Assembly (NCBI GenBank): GCA_023151115.1
Contig: JAKLJP010000021.1
Span: forward strand, 62,001 to 126,000
Direction of reading: 5' to 3'
DNA: 64,000 nucleotides
Source of the DNA: Anaerolineae bacterium
GTDB lineage: Bacteria > Chloroflexota > Anaerolineae > 4572-78 > J111
The position numbers were made by a program, and so were the translations under genes. A model generated the notes under the pieces. That model saw nothing but the letters and a program-made list of their open reading frames with translations, did no database searches and was not told the DNA's origin. Positions 45,195 to 54,657 of this stretch are shown piece after piece (position 1 is the stretch's first letter; each line of letters opens with the position of its first letter).

Positions 45195-48100
45195 CTACCC
45201 ATCAGACCTATTATCCCCGGCTTGGGACAAAATCTGAATGGGCTTGCGTTTGGCCTGTTTTAATTTGAGCAGACTTAGCTGGCTTAAATCCGCCTCTTTT
45301 TCCCGCTGCAACTGTTGGTCGGCCTGGCGCAGCATCTCGACCAACTCATTTAGCCTGGCCTCCGGTTGAGCCACCAGCTTTGATAGGAGGGCTGTGAATT
45401 GGTCGCTCATATAGCGGATAGTGTTCGCCTCAAACAAATCAGTTTTGTATTCAAAATTGCCGATCAACCCCGTCTTTGTTTCTGTTAGTTCCAGTTTTAA
45501 GTCGTGCCGGACGGCGCCAAAATCAAGCTCTAAAGGTGTGGTGGCCAAGCCGGCTAAAGTCAATTTTTCCGCTGAGGCATTCTGTAGAACAAACATCACC
45601 TGAAAGAGGGGCATGCGGCTGGGGTCACGCCGGGGCTGAAGCTTCTCGACCAGCTTTTCAAAGGGTAGGTCCTGATGAGCATACGCCCCCAACGCGGTTT
45701 CACGGACCCGGCCCAGCAATTCACGGAATGTCGGATTGCCCGACAGCCGCGTGCGCAGCACCAGAGTATTGACAAAAAAGCCAATCAACCCTTCGATTTC
45801 CGGTCGGGTGCGGTTGGCAATCGGCGTGCCCACCACCAGGTCATCCTGCTGGGTGTAGTGATAGAGTAGCACTTTAAAGGCGGCCAGGAGGGTCATAAAG
45901 GGTGTGGCTCCGGCCTGCTGGCTCAATGTCGTAATCGCTTCGGACAGCGAAGCAGGCCAGGTGAAAATGTGACGCGCCCCGTCAAAATTTTGCACTGACG
46001 GGTGAGGATGATCGGTGGGCAGGGCTATCACCGGCGGCGCGCCGGCCAACTGCTGAGTCCAATAGGAAAGTTGCCGCTCCAAGGCCGCTCCTTGCAGCCA
46101 TTGACGCTGCCAGGCCGCAAAATCGGCGTATTGCAGCGACAGCTCAGCCAGGGGAGAAGGCTGCCGACGAGTAAAAGCCGCGTAAAGCGCCGCCAGCTCG
46201 CGGAAGAAAACGCCTTCGGACCAGCCATCATAGATAATATGATGGAAAGTTAGCAGCAGAATATGCTCCGTTTCTGCCCGGCGCAGTAGCCTGGCCCACA
46301 GGAGGGGGCCTTGCGCCAAATTGAAAGGCCGGCGAGCTTCACTCCGTAAAAAGGCCAGAATGTTCTCTGGGAGGGGTTGGTCCGAAGTAACAGGTTGACC
46401 GTTGGAAAAATCTACGACCGGCAAGTTGAAATCAACTTCCGGCGCCGGATGGACGACTTGATAGGGTTCACCCTCAAGGGCGGCAAAGGTGGTCCGCAGA
46501 ATTTCGTGGCGGTGGATAATTTCGGCCAGGCTTTGCTCCAGGGCAGCACTATCGAGCGGGCCGCTCAAGCGAAAGACGAGGGGAATATTGTAGGCGCTGC
46601 TGCCGGGTTCCAACTGATCCAGAAACCAGAGCCGCTGCTGAGCAAAGGAAAGGGGGGGGTGGCTGCCACGCTCGCCGGAGATGATCGGCTGCTGTTCCGG
46701 CAGAGCTTTGGCCGCCTCTTCCGGCCCAAATTCGCGCCCGGCTTCGGCCAGCATCGCGGTTAGCAATTCCGCTTGCCTGGCGACGGTGGGCGCTTCAAAC
46801 AGGCTGCGCAGGGGTAGTTCGACCTGCAACCGGGCCTGGATGGCTGAGATCAGCCGGGTGGCCATGAGCGAGTGGCCGCCTACCTCGAAAAAGTTGTCGT
46901 AAATTCCTACCCGTTGCACCCGCAGCGCCTCGGCCCAGAGTTTGACCAGCAGTTCCTCCAGTGGGCTGCGCGGCTCGGCGTAAGAGTCAGCCAATTCGGG
47001 CTGGGTTGGCTCTGGCTCGGGCAGGGCGCGGTGGTCCAGTTTGCCGTTGGCGGTTAGCGGCAGTTTGTCCAGCAGCACAAAGGCTGAGGGGATCATGTAA
47101 TCGGGCAAACTCGCTTTGAGATGATGACGCAGCTCCGGGACCAATTCGCGGTTGAACTTGATTTGCAGCGGGTTGTTGGTGTAAGTAGGCCAGGGGCGAG
47201 GAGAAGGGAGGCGAAGAGGCGAGGAAATAGGAGGAAAGGTAAACGCCGGATTGTTTTGGTAAAGGGTCACATCGAAACGATCTGCTGTGCCAGAGACAGA
47301 TGGGATAATGTCGGTCTGGTAGCCCAGTTCGCCGGCCAGGGACCACACTTCTTCCGGATCGAGGCCGGTTTGGGGCGAGATGGCCCGGATGAGCCGGCGA
47401 ATTTCACCCGCAGTGGCAGGCCCATCGGTCTGGCGCAGCAAGGTCACGGTTTGGAGGTCGGCCAGGAGGCGGGCGTTGGGTATGCGGCGCACAGTCAAGT
47501 GGGGCGGCTGAGTTTCAGCCAGATGCCAGGCTAAGGCCGCCAGGGTCAGGTCATCGGTTTCCCAGTCCAGTTCCGGCAGCGATTCGACCTCCTGGGCCGG
47601 GTCGGATGGGGTTGAACCGACATGAAGTGTCACGTCGTACCGAAATTTGGTCAACTCGTTGTGATAACGGCCTCGTTTGAGTTGAACGTGGGCGTGGCTG
47701 ACCTGGGGCAGCGAGTGGGACAAAGCCTCAAAAAAGGCGGGATCAATCAACAGTTCAACCTCGCGGGCCATGTGACGCTGCACCCGCTGCCGCAACTGCT
47801 CTGTCGGGAGCGAGTCGGGCGCCTGGTACAGTTGCACCGAGGCATAAAACGCCTCAGCCAAAGGCAGGCTGCGCACATCGCCGACGAAGATAAATCCGCC
47901 TGCTGCCACCGCTTTGGCTGCTCCGGCCAGCACCTCCAGCAGATATTCTACGCGGGGGAAATATTGAACCACCGAGTTGAGAATGACCAGGTCAAACGAA
48001 CCTGGCTCGATCCCACTGAAATCGTCCGCCGTGCGCTGTTGCAGCCTTACTTGCGGCAAAGCGCATCCCGGCTGGGCCAACTGCTGTTCCAGGTCGCGCA

Positions 48101-49829
48101 GCGGCCCCGGCGAAAAGTCTGTGCCTAAATAGGCCTCACAATGGGGCGCAATCCGCAGCAGCAGCAGGCCGGTACCGCAGCCGATTTCCAGCACCCGCCG
48201 GGGGCTCAGGGCCAAAATTCGCTCGACGGTCTGGTTGCGCCACTCTGCCATTTCTTCCGCCGGAATCGGTGCGCCGGTGTAGCTGCTTTCCCAGCCGACA
48301 ATATTAAAGGCGGCGTCCTCGGTGGGCGCGGTCTGCTGGTAAAGCTGGTCATAGAGCGACTGCCACTGCTCCACCTGACGGGCCTGCCATTGGGCTATTT
48401 GCTCCGCCGACCCCCGGTAGGCGGGATTTTGAACCACATAAGCCGCCAGTCGTTTCTGCCCAGACGAGTCCTCGTGGGCCACGACGACGCCCTCACGCAC
48501 TGCCGGGTGCCGGCGCAGGGCGGCCTCGATCTCTTTGGGTTCGATGCGAAAACCGCGAATCTTAACCTGGTCATCCACCCGGCCCACAAACTCCAGGGCG
48601 CCGTCGGGCAGAGCGCGGGCCAGATCGCCGGTCTTGTAAAGGATGAAGGATGAAGGATGAGGGATGAAAAGGTTTTCTTCATCCTTCATCCTTCCGATTT
48701 CATCCTTCGGGACAAATCTCTCGGCAGTCAGGTCGGGCCGGCGCCAGTAGCCTCGGGCCAGGTTGGGGCCGCCGAGGTAGAGTTCGCCGGGGACGCTGGC
48801 AGGAACGGGCCGGAGTTGTTGGTCTAAAAGATAAACTTCGCTGTGGCGAATAGGCCGTCCGATGGGGACTTCCTGGCCGGAGAAAGCGGCCGGGATTTCG
48901 TAAAGGGTGGCGACGACGGTGGCTTCGGTGGGGCCGTAGGTGTTGAAAAGCTGCGTTTGTAGCCCAACCTGGTTCTGCCAGGCAGTGACTTTTTCCGGCT
49001 GCGCTCGCTCGCCGCCCAAAATGACTAGGCGTAGCGATGGCGGCAGGCTCAGACCCTCGCCGATTACCCCGCTGACCAGTTCGTGCCAGAAGGCAGTCGG
49101 CAGAGACACGACGCTGATGGCCCATTCCTGGCAAAAGCGCAGAAAAAGAGAGGCCGAGGCCAGCATGGCTTCGCTGCGTAAGACCAGCGTGGCCCCGCAG
49201 GTCAAGGTGGGGAATATTTCCTCAACGCTGATGTCGAAGCTGACCGATGAAAATTGAAGTACCCGGTCGGTGGGTTGCAGTTGATATTGAAGCTGAGCGG
49301 TTTCGCTGTAGCGGGCCAGGGCGTGATGCTCAATCATGACCCCTTTGGGTTGGCCCGTCGAGCCGGAGGTGTACATCACATAGGCCAGGTTGGCCGGCGT
49401 GACCGGACTGGTGGGATTGTCGGCGCTTTCCTGAGCAATAGTATCCCAATCGGCGTCGAGACAGATGACGGCGGCCTGATTGTCCGGCAAGCTTGATTTT
49501 AACCGAGTTTGGGTCAAGAGAATACTTGCATCGGCATCGGACAGCATGAAGGCCAGCCGGTCAGGGGGATAAGTGGGATCAAGGGGAACATAAGCCGCGG
49601 CTGCTTTCAGCACCGCTAACAGCCCGATAATCAGCTCCGGCGAGCGCTCAAGGCACAGGCCGACGAGCCTCTCCGGCCCGGCCCCCAGTTTTTGCAGGTG
49701 ATGGGCCAACTGGTTGGCGCGTCGATTCAATTCGCCATAGGTTAAGGGGGCGGCGGTGGGCGAAATAACCGCAATAGCTTCAGGGGTTCGAGCGGCCTGC
49801 GCTTCAAAAAGCTGGTGAATACAATCCAT
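45195..49829 (-). CDS. Nonribosomal peptide synthetase, A-MT-T-C initiation module
   Basis: A 1544-residue NRPS with no upstream condensation domain, so it starts the chain. Adenylation domain from residue 1: [38 protein letters not shown]; pocket code D-I-E-S-I-G-T-V-V-K, for which I make no substrate call. A methyltransferase (about 480-740, VLEIGCGTGLLLLRIAPHCE) is inserted after the A8 motif, as in N-methylating modules. A10 (LPLTANGKLDHRALP), carrier domain FFEVGGHSLMATRL and a condensation domain with intact HHIIYDG follow. C-terminal residues form a charged docking-like helix. It begins 6 nt after the transporter-like gene stop. Confidence 0.93.
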   Translation of the reverse strand: MDCIHQLFEAQAARTPEAIAVISPTAAPLTYGELNRRANQLAHHLQKLGAGPERLVGLCLERSPELIIGLLAVLKAAAAYVPLDPTYPPDRLAFMLSDADASILLTQTRLKSSLPDNQAAVICLDADWDTIAQESADNPTSPVTPANLAYVMYTSGSTGQPKGVMIEHHALARYSETAQLQYQLQPTDRVLQFSSVSFDISVEEIFPTLTCGATLVLRSEAMLASASLFLRFCQEWAISVVSLPTAFWHELVSGVIGEGLSLPPSLRLVILGGERAQPEKVTAWQNQVGLQTQLFNTYGPTEATVVATLYEIPAAFSGQEVPIGRPIRHSEVYLLDQQLRPVPASVPGELYLGGPNLARGYWRRPDLTAERFVPKDEIGRMKDEENLFIPHPSSFILYKTGDLARALPDGALEFVGRVDDQVKIRGFRIEPKEIEAALRRHPAVREGVVVAHEDSSGQKRLAAYVVQNPAYRGSAEQIAQWQARQVEQWQSLYDQLYQQTAPTEDAAFNIVGWESSYTGAPIPAEEMAEWRNQTVERILALSPRRVLEIGCGTGLLLLRIAPHCEAYLGTDFSPGPLRDLEQQLAQPGCALPQVRLQQRTADDFSGIEPGSFDLVILNSVVQYFPRVEYLLEVLAGAAKAVAAGGFIFVGDVRSLPLAEAFYASVQLYQAPDSLPTEQLRQRVQRHMAREVELLIDPAFFEALSHSLPQVSHAHVQLKRGRYHNELTKFRYDVTLHVGSTPSDPAQEVESLPELDWETDDLTLAALAWHLAETQPPHLTVRRIPNARLLADLQTVTLLRQTDGPATAGEIRRLIRAISPQTGLDPEEVWSLAGELGYQTDIIPSVSGTADRFDVTLYQNNPAFTFPPISSPLRLPSPRPWPTYTNNPLQIKFNRELVPELRHHLKASLPDYMIPSAFVLLDKLPLTANGKLDHRALPEPEPTQPELADSYAEPRSPLEELLVKLWAEALRVQRVGIYDNFFEVGGHSLMATRLISAIQARLQVELPLRSLFEAPTVARQAELLTAMLAEAGREFGPEEAAKALPEQQPIISGERGSHPPLSFAQQRLWFLDQLEPGSSAYNIPLVFRLSGPLDSAALEQSLAEIIHRHEILRTTFAALEGEPYQVVHPAPEVDFNLPVVDFSNGQPVTSDQPLPENILAFLRSEARRPFNLAQGPLLWARLLRRAETEHILLLTFHHIIYDGWSEGVFFRELAALYAAFTRRQPSPLAELSLQYADFAAWQRQWLQGAALERQLSYWTQQLAGAPPVIALPTDHPHPSVQNFDGARHIFTWPASLSEAITTLSQQAGATPFMTLLAAFKVLLYHYTQQDDLVVGTPIANRTRPEIEGLIGFFVNTLVLRTRLSGNPTFRELLGRVRETALGAYAHQDLPFEKLVEKLQPRRDPSRMPLFQVMFVLQNASAEKLTLAGLATTPLELDFGAVRHDLKLELTETKTGLIGNFEYKTDLFEANTIRYMSDQFTALLSKLVAQPEARLNELVEMLRQADQQLQREKEADLSQLSLLKLKQAKRKPIQILSQAGDNRSDG
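48640..48710. repeat. TGAAGGA heptamer repeat inside an NRPS gene
   Basis: Direct copies of tgaagga followed by inverted copies (tccttca) form a hairpin-forming block. It codes in frame for DEIGRMKDEENLFIPHPSSF between the A6 and A7 motifs, a surface loop that tolerates insertion. Confidence 0.8.
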
Positions 49830-49835
49830 GCGGCT

Positions 49836-52800
49836 TCAATCAAATTTGTCGAACAGCTTATGCAGTTCACGGGGGCGGGTGCGGGTCAAATCGGCCACGC
49901 GATCGTTGGCTTCACGCAAACGCTGGCTGAGTACGTTGATCAGTTCCAGCGACAGGTCGGGGTACTGCCGGGCCAGCGCAATCAGCGGCTCACGGCGCAG
50001 GCGCAGGGTCAATGTATCTTGCAAAGCAATGGCCGTATCGGAGCGGGGACTGTTATCGAACAAGTTCATTTCGCCAAAGTAGGAGTGGGCTTCGATGGTG
50101 GCCAGGCGGGCAAAAGAGCCTTTACGTTTTTCCTGCTCAATGCCCACCCGCCCGCTGACGACCACGTATAATGCGCCGCCAGGGTCGCCGGCGTTGAAGA
50201 TACGGGCATCTTCTTCAAAAAGCTGTTCTTCGCAGACATTGGCCAGCACTTTGAGCTGGTCAATGGTCATGCCCTGGAAAAAGGGGACTTCCTTCAAAAA
50301 GATAATTTTTTCGATGGCGGAAAGCAAGAGACCCTCCTCTTGAATGACGCTGGTAATGTACGAGCCGGCCATGATTCGTTTGGCGGCTCGCGCGGCTAGG
50401 CGAACATCTATTTGCGAGTCGGCGAAGGCCGTTTCAATCATCGTTTCAATTTCGGCCAGGCTGAAAGGCAGGCCGTTATTTGCGGGTGAGGCCGGGGCAG
50501 CAGTTTCTTCGGGAGGTGGTTGAGGTTGGCCTTTCTCCATAATTGCCCCCAACAGGTCGGCAGGCCGGCTGCGGCGAGGTTTGGCTTCTTCGGTCCGGTC
50601 AGCTTTGTCGCTGCTGTTGGAGCCGATCAACGCGCCGAACAAATCGGCGGGCCGGCTGCGGCGCTGGCGCTCTGGGGGCTGCGGTTCCGGGGCCGGTGGG
50701 GCCGGCTCGTCGGCGGCCAGGAGGTCCAACGGATTGGCCCGGCGGGGGCGGGCTGCTTTTGGTTCTTCCGGAGCGGGTTCGGCGGGAGTGGCTGCTTCAT
50801 TTGCAGTTGGGTCGGCCAACTCGGCCGCCCGTTGATTGACCACTTCGTGAATTTTCAAAATCCGGGATTGAGGTCCGGCGGGTTGTTCCGGCAGAAAGGT
50901 GGCGGCCATTTCGCCCAGGGCCAGCGTCATCACCGCCCGAAACCAGGGGTCATCGGGATTGGTCAGTAGTTGTTTAATGGCCTCCACCGTTTTGGGATGA
51001 GCCATTTCCCAGGTTTCGTGACTGAGTTGTAGCAACTGGGCCGGGATCAACCCCGGCTCAAACAAAGGGGCCATCAGTTTGGCCGTTTGGGGGGTGGTCA
51101 TGGCTTCGAGCGCCTCGACGGCATTGGCGCGGGTGCGGGCCGTTTCGCTCTCAAAAGATTCAGCCACAATTTTAACCGCTTCTTTGCCATGAATGGCGGT
51201 GAGCAGGTAAAAAATTTCATCCAAAAGCTGCTGATTTTGCTCGCGAATGGCGCTTTGCAGAATCGCCACGCTGGGAAATTGGCTGCAAGGGTCGAGCGCG
51301 GTCAGCAGGCCGTAGCTGCGATAGATTTCCAGCAGGTTGCCGGTGATGTGGGCCTCGACCAGCGACCCAAACTCCCGTTGGTTGATGCGGCTCAGGGCCA
51401 TCGTCGCCATTTTGCGCAACAGCGGGTTGGCCGAATTGAGCGCCGGATGCACGGTAGGGATAACCGCCTTACCGGCCTGGGCCAGCACATCCACGGCGGT
51501 TGATCTGACCTGCGGGCTGGGGTCGGTCAGGCCGTTCAGCATCAGTTGATAGGCGGCGGGGTCATGGATGCGGGCTAAAATGGTCAACGCGGCCTGGCGG
51601 ATACGTTCAACCGGGTCCTGGGCCAGCCGGTTCATTTTGTCGAGAACCAAGCTGATAATGGGGGGCGGTATTTTTTGAGAGAGGTAAGTTTCAACGGCCA
51701 GGGCCGCTTCCAGGCGTACCTCGTCGGCGGTATCGGCCAGGCACTCAAGCAGGGTATGGATAAAGCGCGGGTCGCCGGTTTGGTTGAGCACCCGCACCCC
51801 GCGCGCCCGCAGATGGGGGTCTTGATGCTTTAAATATTCATCCAGGGTTTGGATGGCCGAAATTTGGTATTCGGGGTCGTTGGCGCGCAGCAGCGTGGGC
51901 AAAATCCTGGCCCGGACTTCTGTATCGGGATCGGTTAACAGTTTGGCGGTCAGGGCCAGAAATTGTTTATCCTGCGGGTCGCTTAACTCCTCCAGCCCGG
52001 CAATAGCCGATTGGCGAACTCGACCATCTTCATCTTCCAAAAAGTCAATGTAAAGCTGGCGCACCGGCTCGCCGACATAATCGGCGGCCACCACCACATC
52101 GAGAATGGCGGCCCGGCTGCGCGGGTCGGTCGTGGCTTTGGCGGCTTGACTCAAGATAGAAATCGCTGCGCTGCCGCCAATCTGGCTGATGAGCTTGGCC
52201 ATAAAAATGGTAAATTCGTGGCTGGTGCTTTCTTCCATTTTTTTGCGCAAACTGTTAAGGGTAGCCGGGTCAGTCACGGTCAGGGGGGTCGCTTCCTGCA
52301 ATAACAGGAAAGAAAAGTCCTCTTGCTCCAACATCTGGATCAAAGCGTGGCTGTATTGTTTGCGAATGACCAGCGTGCTGCCCAGATAAGCCACTGCCAA
52401 CAGCAAAATCCCGGCAGAGAGGAACCACACCGCCGAGGCAAAGGGTAACAGCAAGAGGAGGCCGCCGCTGAGGCCACCCAGAGGCGCGACCAGGCCGCCG
52501 ATAAAGGCTCGCGCCCGGCCTTTGACCCGCAGAGGCACGGCGTTATAAAGCAGGCTGTCGGGCGGATTGCGGAAGGTGGAGCGAAAGGCGTTCCGGTCGA
52601 AATAAGCTAGCGCGGCGGTGAACAGGCTGGGCCGCCAGATAAGCGCGCTGCTGATGGCTAAATTGCCGATGGGAAAAATCAGGTTGGCATTGCCGACGCC
52701 AATCCAGCCGATAATCCGGCTGAGCAAAAAGAGCTGAATCGGCAGGGCAATCAGGTTAGTCAGGCCGTTGAGTGTGCCGGTGTAATTGGAGATAGCCTGG

Positions 52801-53627
52801 GCCGTGCCTAACTCGGCCAGCAAAATCTGGCTGGTCCGAAATTCCAAAAACGGGATCAGCATCATCAATAGCAAAGTTGAAACAGCCATCCACAGCAAAA
52901 AGCGGGATTGGGTGACATAGTGATAGCCCTCGCGGATATTCTCCAGGTAGGAGAGGCGGCCCTGACTTTTGGTCGTTTTACGGTCGGGGTTGATTTCGGC
53001 GGGCTGCTCTAAGGTGGCTTTATCCTCCTTAAAGAGATAGGGCATCAGCCCAATCAACAGCATCACGGCAATGATGGCGCTGGCCCAGACGGTGATGATG
53101 TTAGCCGGGTCCAGCCAGCGGTTCAGCAGGAACATGGTCAAACCGGCCAGAATCCCGCCGATGCGGCTGGCCGTGGCCAGAATAGGCACAATTCGTTTGG
53201 CCGATTGGGTATCGTAAAAGCTGTTGGTGAGGGTGTACCAATGCACCAGGAAAATATCAGACAGAGGGACAAACATAATCAGGTAGAGTAACGGGTAGGC
53301 GATGCGGTCCATGCCTTCGGCCAGCAGCAGGCGGCCGGCCACCACCCCCAGCAGCCCCAGGCCCAGAATCCCCAGGGCGACTTTGGTGTTGGCAATACGG
53401 TCGGCAAAGGCGGTGTAAATGGCTGTGACCGGAACAGACGCCACCGCTACGGCTACAAAGACCCAGGGCAAATACTCCACACCAACTTGCTGGAGAAAGG
53501 CTGCCTCGACAATGGTTTCGCCCCAGGTTGCGCCGGTGATATAAACAAAAAAGATGAGGTACAGGTATAACAGGCGGGGCCATTCGCCGGGGCGAATATT
53601 AAACAGTTTGCTGAATAAACGAGTCAT
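49836..53627 (-). CDS. NTT/MFS-like membrane protein with HEAT repeats and cNMP-binding domain
   Basis: A 1263-residue multidomain protein. Residues about 15-420 form a 12-helix transporter-like domain resembling ATP/ADP translocases (TLC/NTT family; SDIFLVHWYTLTNSFYDTQS). Residues about 450-930 are HEAT repeats (for example EDGRVRQSAIAGLEELSDPQ and DPEYQISAIQTLDEYLKHQD). A Pro/Ala-rich linker carries RRANPLDLLAAD, RRSRPADLFGAL and RRSRPADLLGAI. The C-terminus (about 1115-1240) is a cyclic-nucleotide-binding domain (GDPGGALYVVVSGRVGI, SYFGEMNLFDNSPRSDTAIA). A cyclase gene in the same run could make its ligand. The transport substrate is unknown. Confidence 0.88.
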   Translation of the reverse strand: MTRLFSKLFNIRPGEWPRLLYLYLIFFVYITGATWGETIVEAAFLQQVGVEYLPWVFVAVAVASVPVTAIYTAFADRIANTKVALGILGLGLLGVVAGRLLLAEGMDRIAYPLLYLIMFVPLSDIFLVHWYTLTNSFYDTQSAKRIVPILATASRIGGILAGLTMFLLNRWLDPANIITVWASAIIAVMLLIGLMPYLFKEDKATLEQPAEINPDRKTTKSQGRLSYLENIREGYHYVTQSRFLLWMAVSTLLLMMLIPFLEFRTSQILLAELGTAQAISNYTGTLNGLTNLIALPIQLFLLSRIIGWIGVGNANLIFPIGNLAISSALIWRPSLFTAALAYFDRNAFRSTFRNPPDSLLYNAVPLRVKGRARAFIGGLVAPLGGLSGGLLLLLPFASAVWFLSAGILLLAVAYLGSTLVIRKQYSHALIQMLEQEDFSFLLLQEATPLTVTDPATLNSLRKKMEESTSHEFTIFMAKLISQIGGSAAISILSQAAKATTDPRSRAAILDVVVAADYVGEPVRQLYIDFLEDEDGRVRQSAIAGLEELSDPQDKQFLALTAKLLTDPDTEVRARILPTLLRANDPEYQISAIQTLDEYLKHQDPHLRARGVRVLNQTGDPRFIHTLLECLADTADEVRLEAALAVETYLSQKIPPPIISLVLDKMNRLAQDPVERIRQAALTILARIHDPAAYQLMLNGLTDPSPQVRSTAVDVLAQAGKAVIPTVHPALNSANPLLRKMATMALSRINQREFGSLVEAHITGNLLEIYRSYGLLTALDPCSQFPSVAILQSAIREQNQQLLDEIFYLLTAIHGKEAVKIVAESFESETARTRANAVEALEAMTTPQTAKLMAPLFEPGLIPAQLLQLSHETWEMAHPKTVEAIKQLLTNPDDPWFRAVMTLALGEMAATFLPEQPAGPQSRILKIHEVVNQRAAELADPTANEAATPAEPAPEEPKAARPRRANPLDLLAADEPAPPAPEPQPPERQRRSRPADLFGALIGSNSSDKADRTEEAKPRRSRPADLLGAIMEKGQPQPPPEETAAPASPANNGLPFSLAEIETMIETAFADSQIDVRLAARAAKRIMAGSYITSVIQEEGLLLSAIEKIIFLKEVPFFQGMTIDQLKVLANVCEEQLFEEDARIFNAGDPGGALYVVVSGRVGIEQEKRKGSFARLATIEAHSYFGEMNLFDNSPRSDTAIALQDTLTLRLRREPLIALARQYPDLSLELINVLSQRLREANDRVADLTRTRPRELHKLFDKFD

Positions 53628-53678
53628 GGCCGATTTTTGGGGCGTCTATCCATTCTCTTAAAGTTCTCTGACACAAAA

Positions 53679-53750
53679 AAGGCTGAGGCTGAGGCTAAGC
53701 AGAACAAAAAGGTTAACTTTGTTCTTCGCCTTAGCCTTAGCCTCAGCCTT
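53679..53750. terminator. Long imperfect hairpin between MinD-like and transporter-like genes
   Basis: About 29 nt (aaggctgaggctgaggct...) pairs with 53718-53750 (...agcctcagcctt) across a 10-nt loop. On the minus strand it is followed by tttttgtg, so it can work as a terminator or processing site, partly isolating the gene below. Confidence 0.55.
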
Positions 53751-53763
53751 CCTATAAGGCCGT

Positions 53764-54519
53764 CTAAGCCATCAGCTTGGCGGCAACTTGTTTGAGAGAC
53801 TGCGTAACTCGATGCTCCGGATAGCGCAAGGCAAAAATCCCGGCGCTGGCCAGGGCCATCATCTCGTCGGAGTGAGGCAGGACGGCGGCAACTTCGCTGT
53901 TATAGGTCTCTTCGACCCGTTTTTGTACGTCGGCAAAATTGAACACTTCCGGTACTTTATTGACCAGCAGCAGCAGACGCGGCACATTCAGCTTGCGGGC
54001 CACCTCGACGGTGACGCCGGTGCCCTGATAATCTTGCTGGTCGGGCCGCAGGATGATGACCAAGGCATCGGAGATGGCGATAGAGAGCAGGGTTTCCTCG
54101 TTGAGGCCGGGGTGGGTGTCAATCATCAGCACATCGAGATTCAGATTTTCCACCAAATCGTGGAAGCCATCATTGAGCAGGCCCACATCGTACCCTTCGC
54201 GCAGCACACGGGCAATCTCGCCGGCCTTGATGCTGGAGGGGATGAGGTAGATTTGGCCTTTGATGGCGCTGCCGAGGCGGGCAGTAACATCATGGGCGGT
54301 CTCCTCGATGGCGCATTTGCCCCATAGATAATCGTTTAAAGAATGGCGCATATCGTCTTCTTCCATCCCAAACAGGACGTGAATGCCGGGCGATTGGATA
54401 TCGGTATCAATCACGCCCACCTTGAGACCCTGGGCGGCCAACAGTGCGGTAATGTTGGCGGTGGTATTCGATTTGCCTGTTCCACCCCGGAAAGAGTGGA
54501 TAGAAATGATTTTAGACAT
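53764..54519 (-). CDS. MinD/ParA-like ATPase, copy 2
   Basis: A 251-residue P-loop ATPase, paralogue of the gene at 35209-35967. The Walker A motif is FRGGTGKSNTTAN, again with Arg in place of the signature lysine; LMIDTHPGLNEETLLSIAIS is the switch/Walker B region; LRPDQQDYQG matches copy 1 closely. The last 30 residues are also shared (MALASAGIFALRYPEH). AGGAGC 5 nt before ATG supports the start. It lies between a winged-helix gene and the NTT-HEAT-cNMP gene. Confidence 0.9.
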   Translation of the reverse strand: MSKIISIHSFRGGTGKSNTTANITALLAAQGLKVGVIDTDIQSPGIHVLFGMEEDDMRHSLNDYLWGKCAIEETAHDVTARLGSAIKGQIYLIPSSIKAGEIARVLREGYDVGLLNDGFHDLVENLNLDVLMIDTHPGLNEETLLSIAISDALVIILRPDQQDYQGTGVTVEVARKLNVPRLLLLVNKVPEVFNFADVQKRVEETYNSEVAAVLPHSDEMMALASAGIFALRYPEHRVTQSLKQVAAKLMA

Positions 54520-54540
54520 AAGTAGCTCCTAAGAAAATAG

Positions 54541-54568
54541 TAGACGGTAGACGGTAGACGGCAGACGG
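54541..54568. repeat. Four tandem TAGACGG heptamers
   Basis: Three copies of tagacgg and one cagacgg stand head to tail between the MinD-like and winged-helix genes. They are of the same heptamer style as the repeats inside genes elsewhere. Confidence 0.9.
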
Positions 54569-54657
54569 GGAAATTATATAACTCTGCTACTTGCTACCTT
54601 GCTACCTTTTCATTGTTGGTTTGTCTCAGGTTTGCGTACCCTGCTTTGAAACAGGTT

